DNA from: Microscillaceae bacterium
Lineage (GTDB): Bacteria; Bacteroidota; Bacteroidia; Cytophagales; Microscillaceae
Assembly (NCBI GenBank): GCA_025054775.1
Contig: JANWZA010000040.1
Coordinates: forward strand, 1 to 64,000
Length of the DNA stretch: 64,000 nucleotides
Direction: 5' to 3'
The position numbers and the translations under genes are program-made. The notes beneath the pieces were generated by a model, which was given only the letters and a program-made list of their open reading frames with translations, was not told the origin of the DNA and searched no databases. This document shows positions 55,254 through 63,126 of the stretch, in pieces; position 1 is the first letter of the stretch; the number at the start of each line of letters is the position of its first letter.

Positions 55254-55853
55254 ATGCCTAAATTCTCTATTTGTTTTTCATTTTTTTTGAGTATTTTTTG
55301 GGGGCTATTTGTAAATTTCAATAACCTACCAGCACAAAATGTTCCTAGAACAAAAGTAAAAAACAAAGAAGCAGAGAGGGAGCGAAAAATCCGTTACATT
55401 GAAGATATTTATGTTTACACTCGCGATAAAATTTCGCAAGGGAAATTTTATTTAGATGAGTACCATGTTAATACAGATAGCTTGGTATGGCAAGATGGGC
55501 AAACTTTCCAATGGGTAGAGTACTATTACTATAGCTACTTAGGTAATTCCCCTTCTCTTCGGTTATACTCGCACAAGTGGCAAAAAGATAATCAAATGTA
55601 TTATATCGAATTTCTTTTTGATATTGACCTTACCCCACTTTTTTGTTATCAAAAACAAAATTTAGAAAATCAATACAAATATCGTGAATTGCGTGCCTAT
55701 TTTGAGCAAGGGCAACTCATAAGCCTGATTGTAGATGATATTATTGTAGAAAATTTTAATGAGTACAGTGATAAAATCCGTAATATTTTGGCAGATATGC
55801 AAGACTGTATTCACAAGTTCCAAGAGCAAGGAGCGGTATTGCACAAGTATTAG
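55254..55853 (+). CDS. Hypothetical secreted protein at the prophage edge
   Basis: A 199-residue protein with a signal peptide (FSICFSFFLSIFWGLFVNF). The mature part is rich in Tyr and charged residues (VEYYYYSYLG), without a recognisable motif. Composition and signal peptide are host-like rather than phage-like. It ends 20 bases before the terminase start, so the prophage boundary probably lies at or very near its 3' end; its C-terminus could even have been altered by the insertion. Confidence 0.6.
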   Translation: MPKFSICFSFFLSIFWGLFVNFNNLPAQNVPRTKVKNKEAERERKIRYIEDIYVYTRDKISQGKFYLDEYHVNTDSLVWQDGQTFQWVEYYYYSYLGNSPSLRLYSHKWQKDNQMYYIEFLFDIDLTPLFCYQKQNLENQYKYRELRAYFEQGQLISLIVDDIIVENFNEYSDKIRNILADMQDCIHKFQEQGAVLHKY

Positions 55854-55873
55854 TTCTTTGCATACCTATATTT

Positions 55874-57502
55874 TTGCAATCCTTTGGCAAAGCAGAAAAA
55901 CAAAAATACATCGATCTGCCCGAAGCCGATTTTAGTCATTTGCATTTAAGCAAACCCCAACAAGCTATTTTTACAAGCAAAGCCCCCATCAACTTATTTT
56001 TAGGAGGGCAAGGAAGCGGTAAAACTTTTTTAGCAGGGGTGATAACCGCTTACTTTATCCAAAAACACCCCCATCGCAAGGGACTTATTGCCGCCAACAC
56101 TTACAGCCAACTTTCAGGAGTTACACTTTTTCGTATTCGTGAAGTTTGGAAACAATATTTTGGATGGGAAGAATTTAACGAATATACAGGCAAGGGGCAT
56201 TACACCGTAGGCATTCAGCCTCCGCAAAACTTTAACACCAAACAGCATAATTTTGAAAATTATCGCAACATTATTAGCTTTTGTAATGGTGCAGTAGTGC
56301 ATTACCATTCGCTTGACAACTATAAACCCATTGACGGATTAGAAATCTCTTGGGCTTGTCTTGACGAAACCAAAGACACCCGTCCCGAAGCTATTACCGA
56401 AGTTATCTTAGGGCGTTTAAGGCAAAAAACAACTTCCGAACCCTCCGAACTGGCTCGGAATAGCTCGGAATACAGTTCGGAATATTCCGAACTGGCTCGG
56501 AATAGCTCGGAATATAGCTCGGAATATTCCGAACCTACTCCGAACCAACTTTTTATTTTTACCTCACCTGCTAAAAACTCTTTCCTTAACGAATTTTTTA
56601 ACCTTTACGACTTTGAAACTGAAATTCAAACCCATATTTACAGCGAAACAGATTTTTTTGCCAAAGCTACCGCACCTAATAAGTTTGTGGTGATTAGTTC
56701 AGCTTTGCATAACCAAGCCCATTTGCCTTCGGATTTCATTGAACGGCAAAAACAAATCTTGCCTTCGCACTTGCAAGATATGCTTATTTACGGCAATCCG
56801 TTTAGCAAGAGCGGCGGAGAGTTTTACAAGGGCTTTGATAGAAGCAAACATGTAGGCAAATGCAACTATGATAGCAGTTTGCCCCTGCATATTACATTTG
56901 ACTTTAACGTACAACCCTACATTACACTTTGCGTGTGGCAAATTGCAGGCAAACAAGCCCGACAAATTGATGAAATTTGCCTTACTAGCCCACGCAATAA
57001 TACCTATGCTCTTTGCCGAGAGTTCAAACGCCGTTATCAAGGGCATACGGCAGGTTTATTTGTCTATGGAGACCCCGCAGGCAAACACGCCGACACTCGC
57101 AATCAAAAAGGCTACAACGATTACACTATCGCACAAAACGAACTTAAAGACTTTCACCCTACGCTCCGTATCGCACCCAAAGCTCCTGCGGTAGTTATGC
57201 GTGGCAATTTTATCAATGCTATTTTAGAACAAAACTTTGCAGACATAAACATCTTGATTGATGAACGTTGCAAGAACACTCTTGCCGATTATCTCTACTT
57301 GAAAGAAAGTGCAGACGGCACCAAACACAAAGAAAAAGCCCAAGAAAATGGCATTAGTTACGAAAAATACGGACACTGCTCTGATGCTAATGATTATTTC
57401 TTGTGCGAAGCCTTTAAGCAGGAATTTGCACGTTACCTCAAAGGGGGCAACGAAAGCAAACCACTATTTTGGGGTATATTCCAAAAAAACCAATACCGTT
57501 AA
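55874..57502 (+). CDS. Phage terminase large subunit (Mu gp28-like)
   Basis: A 542-residue DNA-packaging motor. Walker A is FLGGQGSGKTFLAG (about 43-56), Walker B ISWACLDETKD (about 160), coupling motif LFIFTSPAKN. The C-terminal nuclease domain carries its acidic residues in HITFDFNVQPY (about 340), VYGDPAGKHAD (about 398) and NILIDERC. Between Walker B and the coupling motif is a 14-residue unit SELARNSSEYSSEY repeated twice, not part of the family. The start is a TTG at 55874; the same frame is open upstream, so the true start is uncertain. Confidence 0.9.
   Translation: MQSFGKAEKQKYIDLPEADFSHLHLSKPQQAIFTSKAPINLFLGGQGSGKTFLAGVITAYFIQKHPHRKGLIAANTYSQLSGVTLFRIREVWKQYFGWEEFNEYTGKGHYTVGIQPPQNFNTKQHNFENYRNIISFCNGAVVHYHSLDNYKPIDGLEISWACLDETKDTRPEAITEVILGRLRQKTTSEPSELARNSSEYSSEYSELARNSSEYSSEYSEPTPNQLFIFTSPAKNSFLNEFFNLYDFETEIQTHIYSETDFFAKATAPNKFVVISSALHNQAHLPSDFIERQKQILPSHLQDMLIYGNPFSKSGGEFYKGFDRSKHVGKCNYDSSLPLHITFDFNVQPYITLCVWQIAGKQARQIDEICLTSPRNNTYALCREFKRRYQGHTAGLFVYGDPAGKHADTRNQKGYNDYTIAQNELKDFHPTLRIAPKAPAVVMRGNFINAILEQNFADINILIDERCKNTLADYLYLKESADGTKHKEKAQENGISYEKYGHCSDANDYFLCEAFKQEFARYLKGGNESKPLFWGIFQKNQYR
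56444..56534. repeat. 42-bp in-frame tandem repeat inside the terminase gene
   Basis: Two copies (56444-56485 and 56486-56527) plus 7 bases of a third, built from cggaata/ctcggaa-like 7-mers. The period is a multiple of three, so the reading frame is preserved. Confidence 0.9.
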
Positions 57503-57521
57503 ACCATTAAACTTATACTTT

Positions 57522-57734
57522 ATGCAAAGTGCCAAATTTAGAATTGACTACAACGAAACCACTGAACAACCTGAAATCAGGATATTGTTCAACACCGCAA
57601 GCGAAGATGTTTTAGATAAACTTCTAAAACGCTTTCATGAACTAGCTACCACTCCGCTCAAAAAAGTGGTAAGCACTAAAAACGACTTTGTTAATGGCAC
57701 AAGCGAAATTGTGTTAAGCATCACCGATGTGTAG
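57522..57734 (+). CDS. Small phage protein
   Basis: A 70-residue frame from an ATG at 57522 (MQSAKFRIDYNETTEQPEI), 19 bases after the terminase stop. It has two beta strands and a helix (SEDVLDKLLKRFHELATTPL). Position between terminase and gp36-like genes and codon use suggest a real gene. Function unknown. Confidence 0.65.
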   Translation: MQSAKFRIDYNETTEQPEIRILFNTASEDVLDKLLKRFHELATTPLKKVVSTKNDFVNGTSEIVLSITDV

Positions 57735-57831
57735 TACAGAGTACAGAATTGAGTACAGAGTATTGAGTATTGAGTACTAACTACTCTGTACTAACTACTA
57801 ACTACTAACTACTAACTACTAACTACTCACC
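57734..57831. repeat. Degenerate heptanucleotide repeat array
   Basis: Fourteen adjacent 7-base units fill the whole gap between two phage genes: gtacaga x2, attgagt, acagagt, attgagt x2, actaact, actctgt, actaact x5, then actcacc. The unit acagagt in the left half is the reverse complement of actctgt in the right half. Confidence 0.9.
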
Positions 57832-57832
57832 T

Positions 57833-58243
57833 ATGGTTTGGCTTACAGAACAAGACTTACGCAAACAGATACGAGGAAGCGTACTGGCTCAGATTATTGA
57901 GCAGGACGCAAGCCTTTTGCACGAGGCTGAACTAGCTACGCTTGCCGAAATTGAAAGCTACCTCAGGCAACGTTTTGACGTTGCCCAAATTTGGGCTACC
58001 ACCGCAGAGCAACGTAACGGCTTACTGGTGATGTATGCCGTAGATATACTTTTGTACCACCTGCATAGCCGAATTAACCCCAATCAAATCCCTGAAATAA
58101 GGGTTAAACGCTATGACGATGCTTTGGAGTGGCTCAAAGCTGTTAGTAAAGCTACGCTCTCGCCTGCTTTGCCATTACTTGATAACAACAACGATACAAC
58201 TAGCAAATTTACACTTGGAAGCCAACCCCGCAGACGATTATGA
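57833..58243 (+). CDS. Mu gp36-like protein (DUF1320)
   Basis: A 136-residue protein of the DUF1320 family, head-tail connector-region proteins of Mu-like phages. Diagnostic are the N-terminal WLTEQDLRKQI, AELATLAEIESYLRQRFDV, VMYAVDILLYHLHSRI and RYDDALEWLKAVSKA. Its ATG directly follows the heptanucleotide array, and its stop overlaps the portal gene start by 4 bases. In phage Mu this gene lies further downstream, after the capsid genes. Confidence 0.8.
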   Translation: MVWLTEQDLRKQIRGSVLAQIIEQDASLLHEAELATLAEIESYLRQRFDVAQIWATTAEQRNGLLVMYAVDILLYHLHSRINPNQIPEIRVKRYDDALEWLKAVSKATLSPALPLLDNNNDTTSKFTLGSQPRRRL

Positions 58244-60537
58244 AACTTTTTGAAAAATTACAAAAACTTTTTTACAAAAAACCCTCTGCCGATGTTTTAT
58301 TAGCGGAGGCTCTGGCAAAAATCTCTGCAAAAGAAACTATCAGCAAAAAGCAAAATTTCTACAAAGCAAGAGTATTTGCCGCTGATAAACATATTAAAGA
58401 CTGGAAAAACGCCATTGATGAAGCCATAAGCCCGCCTTATTACCGAAAAAGTAGTTTGGCTGCAATCATTGAGCAAATCCGATACGACGCCCAAGTACAA
58501 GCCCAAATCCAAACCCGCAAAAACGGCACACTTGCAGAAAGGTTTATTCTAGACGCTTCCCCTGAAGTGCAAAAGTTAGTCAAGCAAATCATAAGCGTAA
58601 TTCTAGATAGTCTTTTCTTTTGGGCTTCGGCTTGCGAAATTGAAGGAACTACCTTGCACACTATACCGCCTGAATATCTTTGTGTAGAGCAAAAAGAACT
58701 TGCTTTCGCTAATGAAAAAGGTATTCCTTTTGAACATTTTGAAAACCTACTTGTTTTTGAAAACCCTTACAAGCATTTGGGATTGCTTGCCTTTGCGGCT
58801 CAATACGCTATTTACAAACGTTTTTCACTCTCGGACTGGAGTAGGCATAGCGAACTATTTGGAATGCCATTTCTTGCCCTGCGTACTCCTGTTACAGACG
58901 AAACAGAAATCAAAAAACGACACCAAGCCCTTGCCAACTTCGGCTCTAATGCGTATGTAATTTTAGACACTGACGAGGTTTTAGAAGCTATTGACACCAA
59001 AAGCAACACCAACCCCTACGAGATGTACCTGCAAATGATTAAATTTTGCGATGAGCAAATCAGTAAAATCATTGTAGGGCAAGTAGCCACCGCTGACCAA
59101 AAAAGTTTTGTAGGTAGTGCCGAAGTCCAAGAACGCATTTTAGATTGGTACATTGAACACGATATGCTTTACGTGGAGGAGGCAATGAATACACAAGTAT
59201 TGCCACTGCTTGCAAAAAACGGCTTAATCAGCAAAAATGCTGTATTTGAATGGGAATATTTTGCAAAAAAACAAGAGGCAAAAGACAAGAGACAAGAAAA
59301 TTTACAACTACACTACTGCCGACACGAACAAGAAACTTACGAAAGTTACTTGCTTTCGCTTAAAAAAAAAGTCCTGACTTTTCCCAATGAGCAAGTTTTT
59401 GATTTTGATTTTGAAGATTTCTGGAAAAAACAAGATGACAGCCTTTTTAATTACTACTTAAACGAGTTTCAAAAACCCATTAAAGACCTTTTTAACGAAG
59501 GCGAGTATGCCGAACTGCAAGCCAAATTTACGCAAAATGCTTACGAATTTGCTCTTGCCAAAGCCAGCACGTTTTTTGAAAAAAGCAAAGATTTAAGCAG
59601 GCAAGAGGCAAAATCTTTGTTTGAGAAAATGGAACGTCATACAGACACCGAAAAAGTGCAGTTTGCTTTGGCAATTCAAGCAGCTCAGGAGTGGCAAGAG
59701 ATTTTGAAAGATGAGGATATTTTTCCAAATTTAGAGTATAGGGCGGTAATGGATGAAAACACCCGTGAAAGCCACGCAAGACTTAACGGAATTATTCGCC
59801 CCGTAAGAGATGACTTTTGGAATAAATACTTTCCACCGATTGACTATCGTTGCCGTTGCACTATCAGACAACACGGCAAAAATGTTAAAATTACCCAAAA
59901 CCCGCCTGAAAACTTGCCTGCTATCCCCAAAGGGCTAAGACATAACCCAGGCAACTCAGGAAAAGCCTTTGATTTTGAACATCCGTATTTTGAAAATACC
60001 ACTCCTAAAGTATTAAAAAATGTAGCCGAATATGCAAGTTATGAAAAAAAATTTGTAAAAGAGTATTTTGATATAAAAACAGGAGGCTTTGTAGTAAGAG
60101 ACAAAAAACACAAAGAGGATAACTGGCAAAAGAACGTCGAAGCCTCACTAATAATTACTAAAAAAGAGGGGTACAAAATAGAATTACTTGAAAAAAAAGC
60201 ACCTGATAAAATTTCCCCTGATGCAAATATAAATGATATTCAAGCAGACTACAAACACCCCAAAAATGCCAAAAAATTAACAAACTTTGTAAGGTCTGCT
60301 ATTAAAAAAGCCAAAAAACAGGGCAATATTGCCGTTTTGTATTTACCAAAAGACTACGATTTCCAAAGCCTTTACGAAGGTTTTGAAGAATATGTAAAAT
60401 ACATAAAGCAAGACAATGCGGAGATTGAACTAATAATTGTAGCAACTCAAGACGGAAAAGTGGTATTATTAAAGAAACAAGACTTTGAGCCTCAAAACGC
60501 TTACTGGATAGAAAAAATTAAGACCTTGAAAAAATAG
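58240..60537 (+). CDS. Portal protein fused to MuF head-morphogenesis protein and a C-terminal nuclease-toxin-like domain
   Basis: A 765-residue protein. Residues about 1-380 match Mu-type portal (DUF935): DKHIKDWKNAIDEAI, HSELFGMPFLALRT, ISKIIVGQVATADQ. Residues about 400-560 are the MuF domain, with YRAVMDENTRESHARLNG, FWNKYFPPIDYRCRC. In Mu these are two proteins, gp29 and gp30. The tail (about 605-765) resembles contact-dependent-inhibition toxin ends: NVEASLIITKKEGYKIELL, PDANINDIQADYKHP, and IKKAKKQGNIAVLYLP. The PD...DxK residues suit a nuclease. No immunity gene follows. Confidence 0.85.
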   Translation: MKLFEKLQKLFYKKPSADVLLAEALAKISAKETISKKQNFYKARVFAADKHIKDWKNAIDEAISPPYYRKSSLAAIIEQIRYDAQVQAQIQTRKNGTLAERFILDASPEVQKLVKQIISVILDSLFFWASACEIEGTTLHTIPPEYLCVEQKELAFANEKGIPFEHFENLLVFENPYKHLGLLAFAAQYAIYKRFSLSDWSRHSELFGMPFLALRTPVTDETEIKKRHQALANFGSNAYVILDTDEVLEAIDTKSNTNPYEMYLQMIKFCDEQISKIIVGQVATADQKSFVGSAEVQERILDWYIEHDMLYVEEAMNTQVLPLLAKNGLISKNAVFEWEYFAKKQEAKDKRQENLQLHYCRHEQETYESYLLSLKKKVLTFPNEQVFDFDFEDFWKKQDDSLFNYYLNEFQKPIKDLFNEGEYAELQAKFTQNAYEFALAKASTFFEKSKDLSRQEAKSLFEKMERHTDTEKVQFALAIQAAQEWQEILKDEDIFPNLEYRAVMDENTRESHARLNGIIRPVRDDFWNKYFPPIDYRCRCTIRQHGKNVKITQNPPENLPAIPKGLRHNPGNSGKAFDFEHPYFENTTPKVLKNVAEYASYEKKFVKEYFDIKTGGFVVRDKKHKEDNWQKNVEASLIITKKEGYKIELLEKKAPDKISPDANINDIQADYKHPKNAKKLTNFVRSAIKKAKKQGNIAVLYLPKDYDFQSLYEGFEEYVKYIKQDNAEIELIIVATQDGKVVLLKKQDFEPQNAYWIEKIKTLKK

Positions 60538-60613
60538 ACTGCAACAGCTTCTCGTCATCCAGACGACCATTGCAGTCCAACGTGCCGAAGCACAATACAA
60601 TTATACAATATAA
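60538..60613 (+). other. Coding-like fossil between convergent phage modules
   Basis: After the portal-MuF stop, another frame (open from 60530) reads RLQQLLVIQTTIAVQRAEAQ and ends in TAA at 60611-60613. It is GC-richer than its surroundings and helical in character. It may be the last bases of a gene lost by deletion. Confidence 0.35.
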
Positions 60614-61054
60614 TTACAAATTCTCCAAATTTTCCTTAATAATTTTTTCAATTTTTTTCTCTAAACTTTTTTCCATACCCACAAATTGCCTTTTGGGCAT
60701 ACCGTCCAAGCCTTCGTTGTGGCGTTTGGCATAAATTACATTGCTGTAAAAAACTACTTTATCCGCTTCAAGCCTATATCGCAAACTTCTGGATAAAACT
60801 CCTGTTTTTACCAAAGTATGCCTTGTTTTGTCTTGTGGGCTAAATCCTTTTCGGTATCCTTTGCCGTCTTTTCGCTTAATAGGAGCAAGTTTTTTTCGTA
60901 AAGGCTCTTGCCACTTTTTGCCTTCCCATTCGTCATTGCCCGCTGTAAATTTATCCTTGTAATGATTGAGTGCCGTTACCGCTACCTGTCTTTTTATTTT
61001 TTCAGGCAAACCTCTGAGTTTTTGGGCAATTTCATAGAGTTTATTCATTTTCAA
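60614..61054 (-). CDS. Phage virion morphogenesis protein (Mu gpG-like)
   Basis: A 146-residue protein resembling the phage tail-completion/gpG family: LRGLPEKIKRQVAVTALNHY, GNDEWEGKKWQEP, and the basic middle (PQDKTRHTLVKTGVLSRSL), ending VIYAKRHNEGLDGMPKRQF. In Mu, gene G directly follows gene F; here it is on the opposite strand, at the end of the early gene cluster. It overlaps the gene upstream by 14 bases. Confidence 0.75.
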   Translation of the reverse strand: MKMNKLYEIAQKLRGLPEKIKRQVAVTALNHYKDKFTAGNDEWEGKKWQEPLRKKLAPIKRKDGKGYRKGFSPQDKTRHTLVKTGVLSRSLRYRLEADKVVFYSNVIYAKRHNEGLDGMPKRQFVGMEKSLEKKIEKIIKENLENL

Positions 61055-61271
61055 AAGGTTTAATTTGTTTTACCTCCTCACGCAAGCGGTTTTCTGTGGG
61101 GTTAGTACCTTTAATGATTGTCCTAATATACTCGGGGTGCATACCTGTTTCATCGCTGATTATTTGCAAAATATAATCAATACGATAGCAACGCTTAGCA
61201 GCTAACTTATTAAACTTGCTTCGTATAATCTCGTTGCGTTTCAAAATACGCTCCCTGCGGTCTGATTTCAT
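61041..61271 (-). CDS. Small phage protein with helix-turn-helix-like segment
   Basis: A 76-residue basic protein. The centre (RIDYILQIISDETGMHPEYI) has the spacing of a helix-turn-helix, preceded by a Lys/Arg-rich helix. It may be a phage regulator or a structural helper of the gpG-like gene it overlaps. Not recognised as a known family. Confidence 0.55.
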   Translation of the reverse strand: MKSDRRERILKRNEIIRSKFNKLAAKRCYRIDYILQIISDETGMHPEYIRTIIKGTNPTENRLREEVKQIKPFENE

Positions 61272-61312
61272 ATCTTAATTAAATAAATTTAGAAAACAAA
61301 ACTACTCCACAA

Positions 61313-61714
61313 TCACACCTCCCACACTTTATTGTGCAAATACGTTTTAGCATACATTTGAGCTACACCTGTTTTGCGTAATTCAGCTAAATAAACAGGA
61401 ATGTAAGCAATGGCTTTGCGTTGCTCTTCGGGCTTTAAGCGTTTCCACTTGTCTTCAGCACGCTTTTTATCTACCTTGTAATTGTATTTTTCCCAAAAAT
61501 ACTCAAAACTTATCTCAAACTCCTCATAAATTTCTACTTTCCAGCCGTATTTTTTGGCATTTTCACCTAAATCCGACTCGTAAAACACAAACCTTGTTAT
61601 GTTAAACATCTCGGGAGTAGTCTCAATGTCTTGAAAGTCTATACCCTGTAAGCTACCCTCACGGTAGGTGAGTAGACAGGAAACCCCATTTTTACCCACA
61701 AGCCAATACTTCAT
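61313..61714 (-). CDS. Hypothetical phage protein
   Basis: A 133-residue protein, not recognised. An N-terminal beta region (YWLVGKNGVSCLLTYREG) is followed by a helical second half with an aromatic-rich stretch (EISFEYFWEKYNYK) and RWKRLKPEEQ-like sequence (EDKWKRLKPEEQRKAI). Its start overlaps the upstream frame by 4 bases (ATGA), indicating translational coupling. Confidence 0.6.
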   Translation of the reverse strand: MKYWLVGKNGVSCLLTYREGSLQGIDFQDIETTPEMFNITRFVFYESDLGENAKKYGWKVEIYEEFEISFEYFWEKYNYKVDKKRAEDKWKRLKPEEQRKAIAYIPVYLAELRKTGVAQMYAKTYLHNKVWEV

Positions 61715-61896
61715 ACCCGCCCCTCTTGTTTGATAAACAATTGTACTACGTGGTATAACAACGCATTCAAATCCTCGTCTTGTATTTTCAAAACCCCCGA
61801 AGGTGTATAAACCACAAAAAAACTATTATAATAGTTGGAATGCAAAATATGTTCTTTTGCATTATTAACTTCAGTTATTTTAGTTTCTGTATTCAT
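61711..61896 (-). CDS. Small hypothetical phage protein
   Basis: A 61-residue protein (MNTETKITEVNN...) with two strands (SFFVVYTPSGVLKI) and a C-terminal helix. It overlaps the next gene by 4 bases. Unknown function. Confidence 0.5.
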   Translation of the reverse strand: MNTETKITEVNNAKEHILHSNYYNSFFVVYTPSGVLKIQDEDLNALLYHVVQLFIKQEGRV

Positions 61897-61928
61897 TTTT
61901 TTAACTTGTTTAGGTTTAACCTGATAGT

Positions 61929-62369
61929 TTAATTATTTTCATTATCCAGCCTTAGCACCTTCAACGCTTGTCTATACTTTGACTGCTGCTTGGGGGCTAT
62001 GGCATCTAACTTTTGTAAAATCCGATACAACTCCTCTTTTCGGTAGTCGTTAAGCCTCTCCCGCTTAGGCAAATTCAAACCTACTATGGCGTGAATATAC
62101 GCCAAGCACACCTGCTCACTCACACACGCATCAGCTAATAAAATTTGGGAAACCCTAAAAAAAATCTTACGCCTCATGCGGTTCATACTATTGTACCAAG
62201 CCTGCAAGTCGTCCAAAAGAGCGTCCATCTCCTCAAAGGTCATTTCACTGCTCTTAGCTGTCCTGTTGCCCGTATGTTCATACACCCACGCAGCCTTTTC
62301 TATTTCGTTGAGGTTCGTATGGGCAAGCAACCAATAAAAACGCTTGTTTTGTACCAGAGTTCTATTCAT
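61929..62369 (-). CDS. Early phage protein, possibly Mu gp16/GemA-like (DUF1018)
   Basis: A 146-residue helical protein. The N-terminal pattern FYWLLAHTNLNEIEK, then TGNRTAKSSEMTFEEMDALL, is like DUF1018 proteins (phage Mu gp16/GemA), which sit in the early region of Mu-like phages. The second half is helical with a basic segment (MNRMRRKIFFRVSQIL). It is coupled to the upstream gene by a 4-base overlap. The family assignment is tentative. Confidence 0.5.
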   Translation of the reverse strand: MNRTLVQNKRFYWLLAHTNLNEIEKAAWVYEHTGNRTAKSSEMTFEEMDALLDDLQAWYNSMNRMRRKIFFRVSQILLADACVSEQVCLAYIHAIVGLNLPKRERLNDYRKEELYRILQKLDAIAPKQQSKYRQALKVLRLDNENN

Positions 62370-62683
62370 ATTCGTAAAAGGTTTTGTAATTCGTACGACA
62401 ATACCGTAGCCTCAATTTGCTCAAAAAGCCACACCATAGCTATCGCCTCCGCATGACTAAGTTTAACACTGGGCGGCACCATCACGTTAGAAAAGCACCG
62501 CGCAAACACCTGCCTGCATATAGCTATTTGTAAAGGGTATTTGTGGTAAATGTCCCATTCGAAGCAAATTTTAGCAAATATCTCTTGGAAATACGCATAA
62601 TCATTGCCCACCAAGAACCAGCGTACATTCCCACTGGGATACAGCTTAAAATGTGCGCTTTTTCGCTCAAGATACTTATACAT
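62366..62683 (-). CDS. Hypothetical phage protein
   Basis: A 105-residue protein, not recognised. It has an N-terminal beta-rich part (FKLYPSGNVRWFLVGND) and a helical C-terminal part (EAIAMVWLFEQIEATVL). It lies within the compact early operon with a 4-base overlap downstream and an 8-base gap upstream. Confidence 0.5.
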   Translation of the reverse strand: MYKYLERKSAHFKLYPSGNVRWFLVGNDYAYFQEIFAKICFEWDIYHKYPLQIAICRQVFARCFSNVMVPPSVKLSHAEAIAMVWLFEQIEATVLSYELQNLLRI

Positions 62684-62691
62684 ACACTGAA

Positions 62692-63093
62692 CTACCGTTT
62701 GAAATTATAAAAACGCTTTACCTCTATTTCAAATTCACCAAACCGCACCACACCATCACCACATTCTAGCATAAACTTACAAATCTTGGCACTATCCAAG
62801 TCAACACGCACCCAATCAGGGTTCTTTTCGGCAAAAGCACGCAAGTCAAAACCCTTAGGCACAATCAACTTTGGACGGTCGGTATAACTTACCTTATTCA
62901 CCCCATAAGTAGCCGTCTGACCTTCAAACAAATTTTGCTTTTCGCACTCCACAATAATTTCCTTCTCCAAACGCTCCTGCTTTGCCTGCAAAGATTTTAT
63001 CTCCTCCTTTACAGACCAATACTCTGCCCACAACCCTTCCAGCGGATTGATAACGACTTCTTTTTCAACTTCTTTTTTGATTTTCTTAAACAT
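62692..63093 (-). CDS. Phage protein, possibly Gam-like (host-nuclease inhibitor)
   Basis: A 133-residue protein. A coiled coil (WSVKEEIKSLQAKQERLEKE) is followed by a small beta domain (TYGVNKVSYTDRPKLIVP; FGEFEIEVKRFYNF). Coiled coil plus compact domain, next to MuB, recalls Mu Gam, which coats DNA ends against host exonucleases; it is shorter than Mu Gam (about 174 residues) and the match is weak. Confidence 0.45.
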   Translation of the reverse strand: MFKKIKKEVEKEVVINPLEGLWAEYWSVKEEIKSLQAKQERLEKEIIVECEKQNLFEGQTATYGVNKVSYTDRPKLIVPKGFDLRAFAEKNPDWVRVDLDSAKICKFMLECGDGVVRFGEFEIEVKRFYNFKR

Positions 63094-63126
63094 AACTCCA
63101 AAAATGTAAGGTTAAACAAAATATTA

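Noticed and set aside
57309-57734. 141-codon frame starting inside the terminase gene
   Set aside because: Its first part is an alternative frame of terminase; only the part from the ATG at 57522 lies outside it and looks real.
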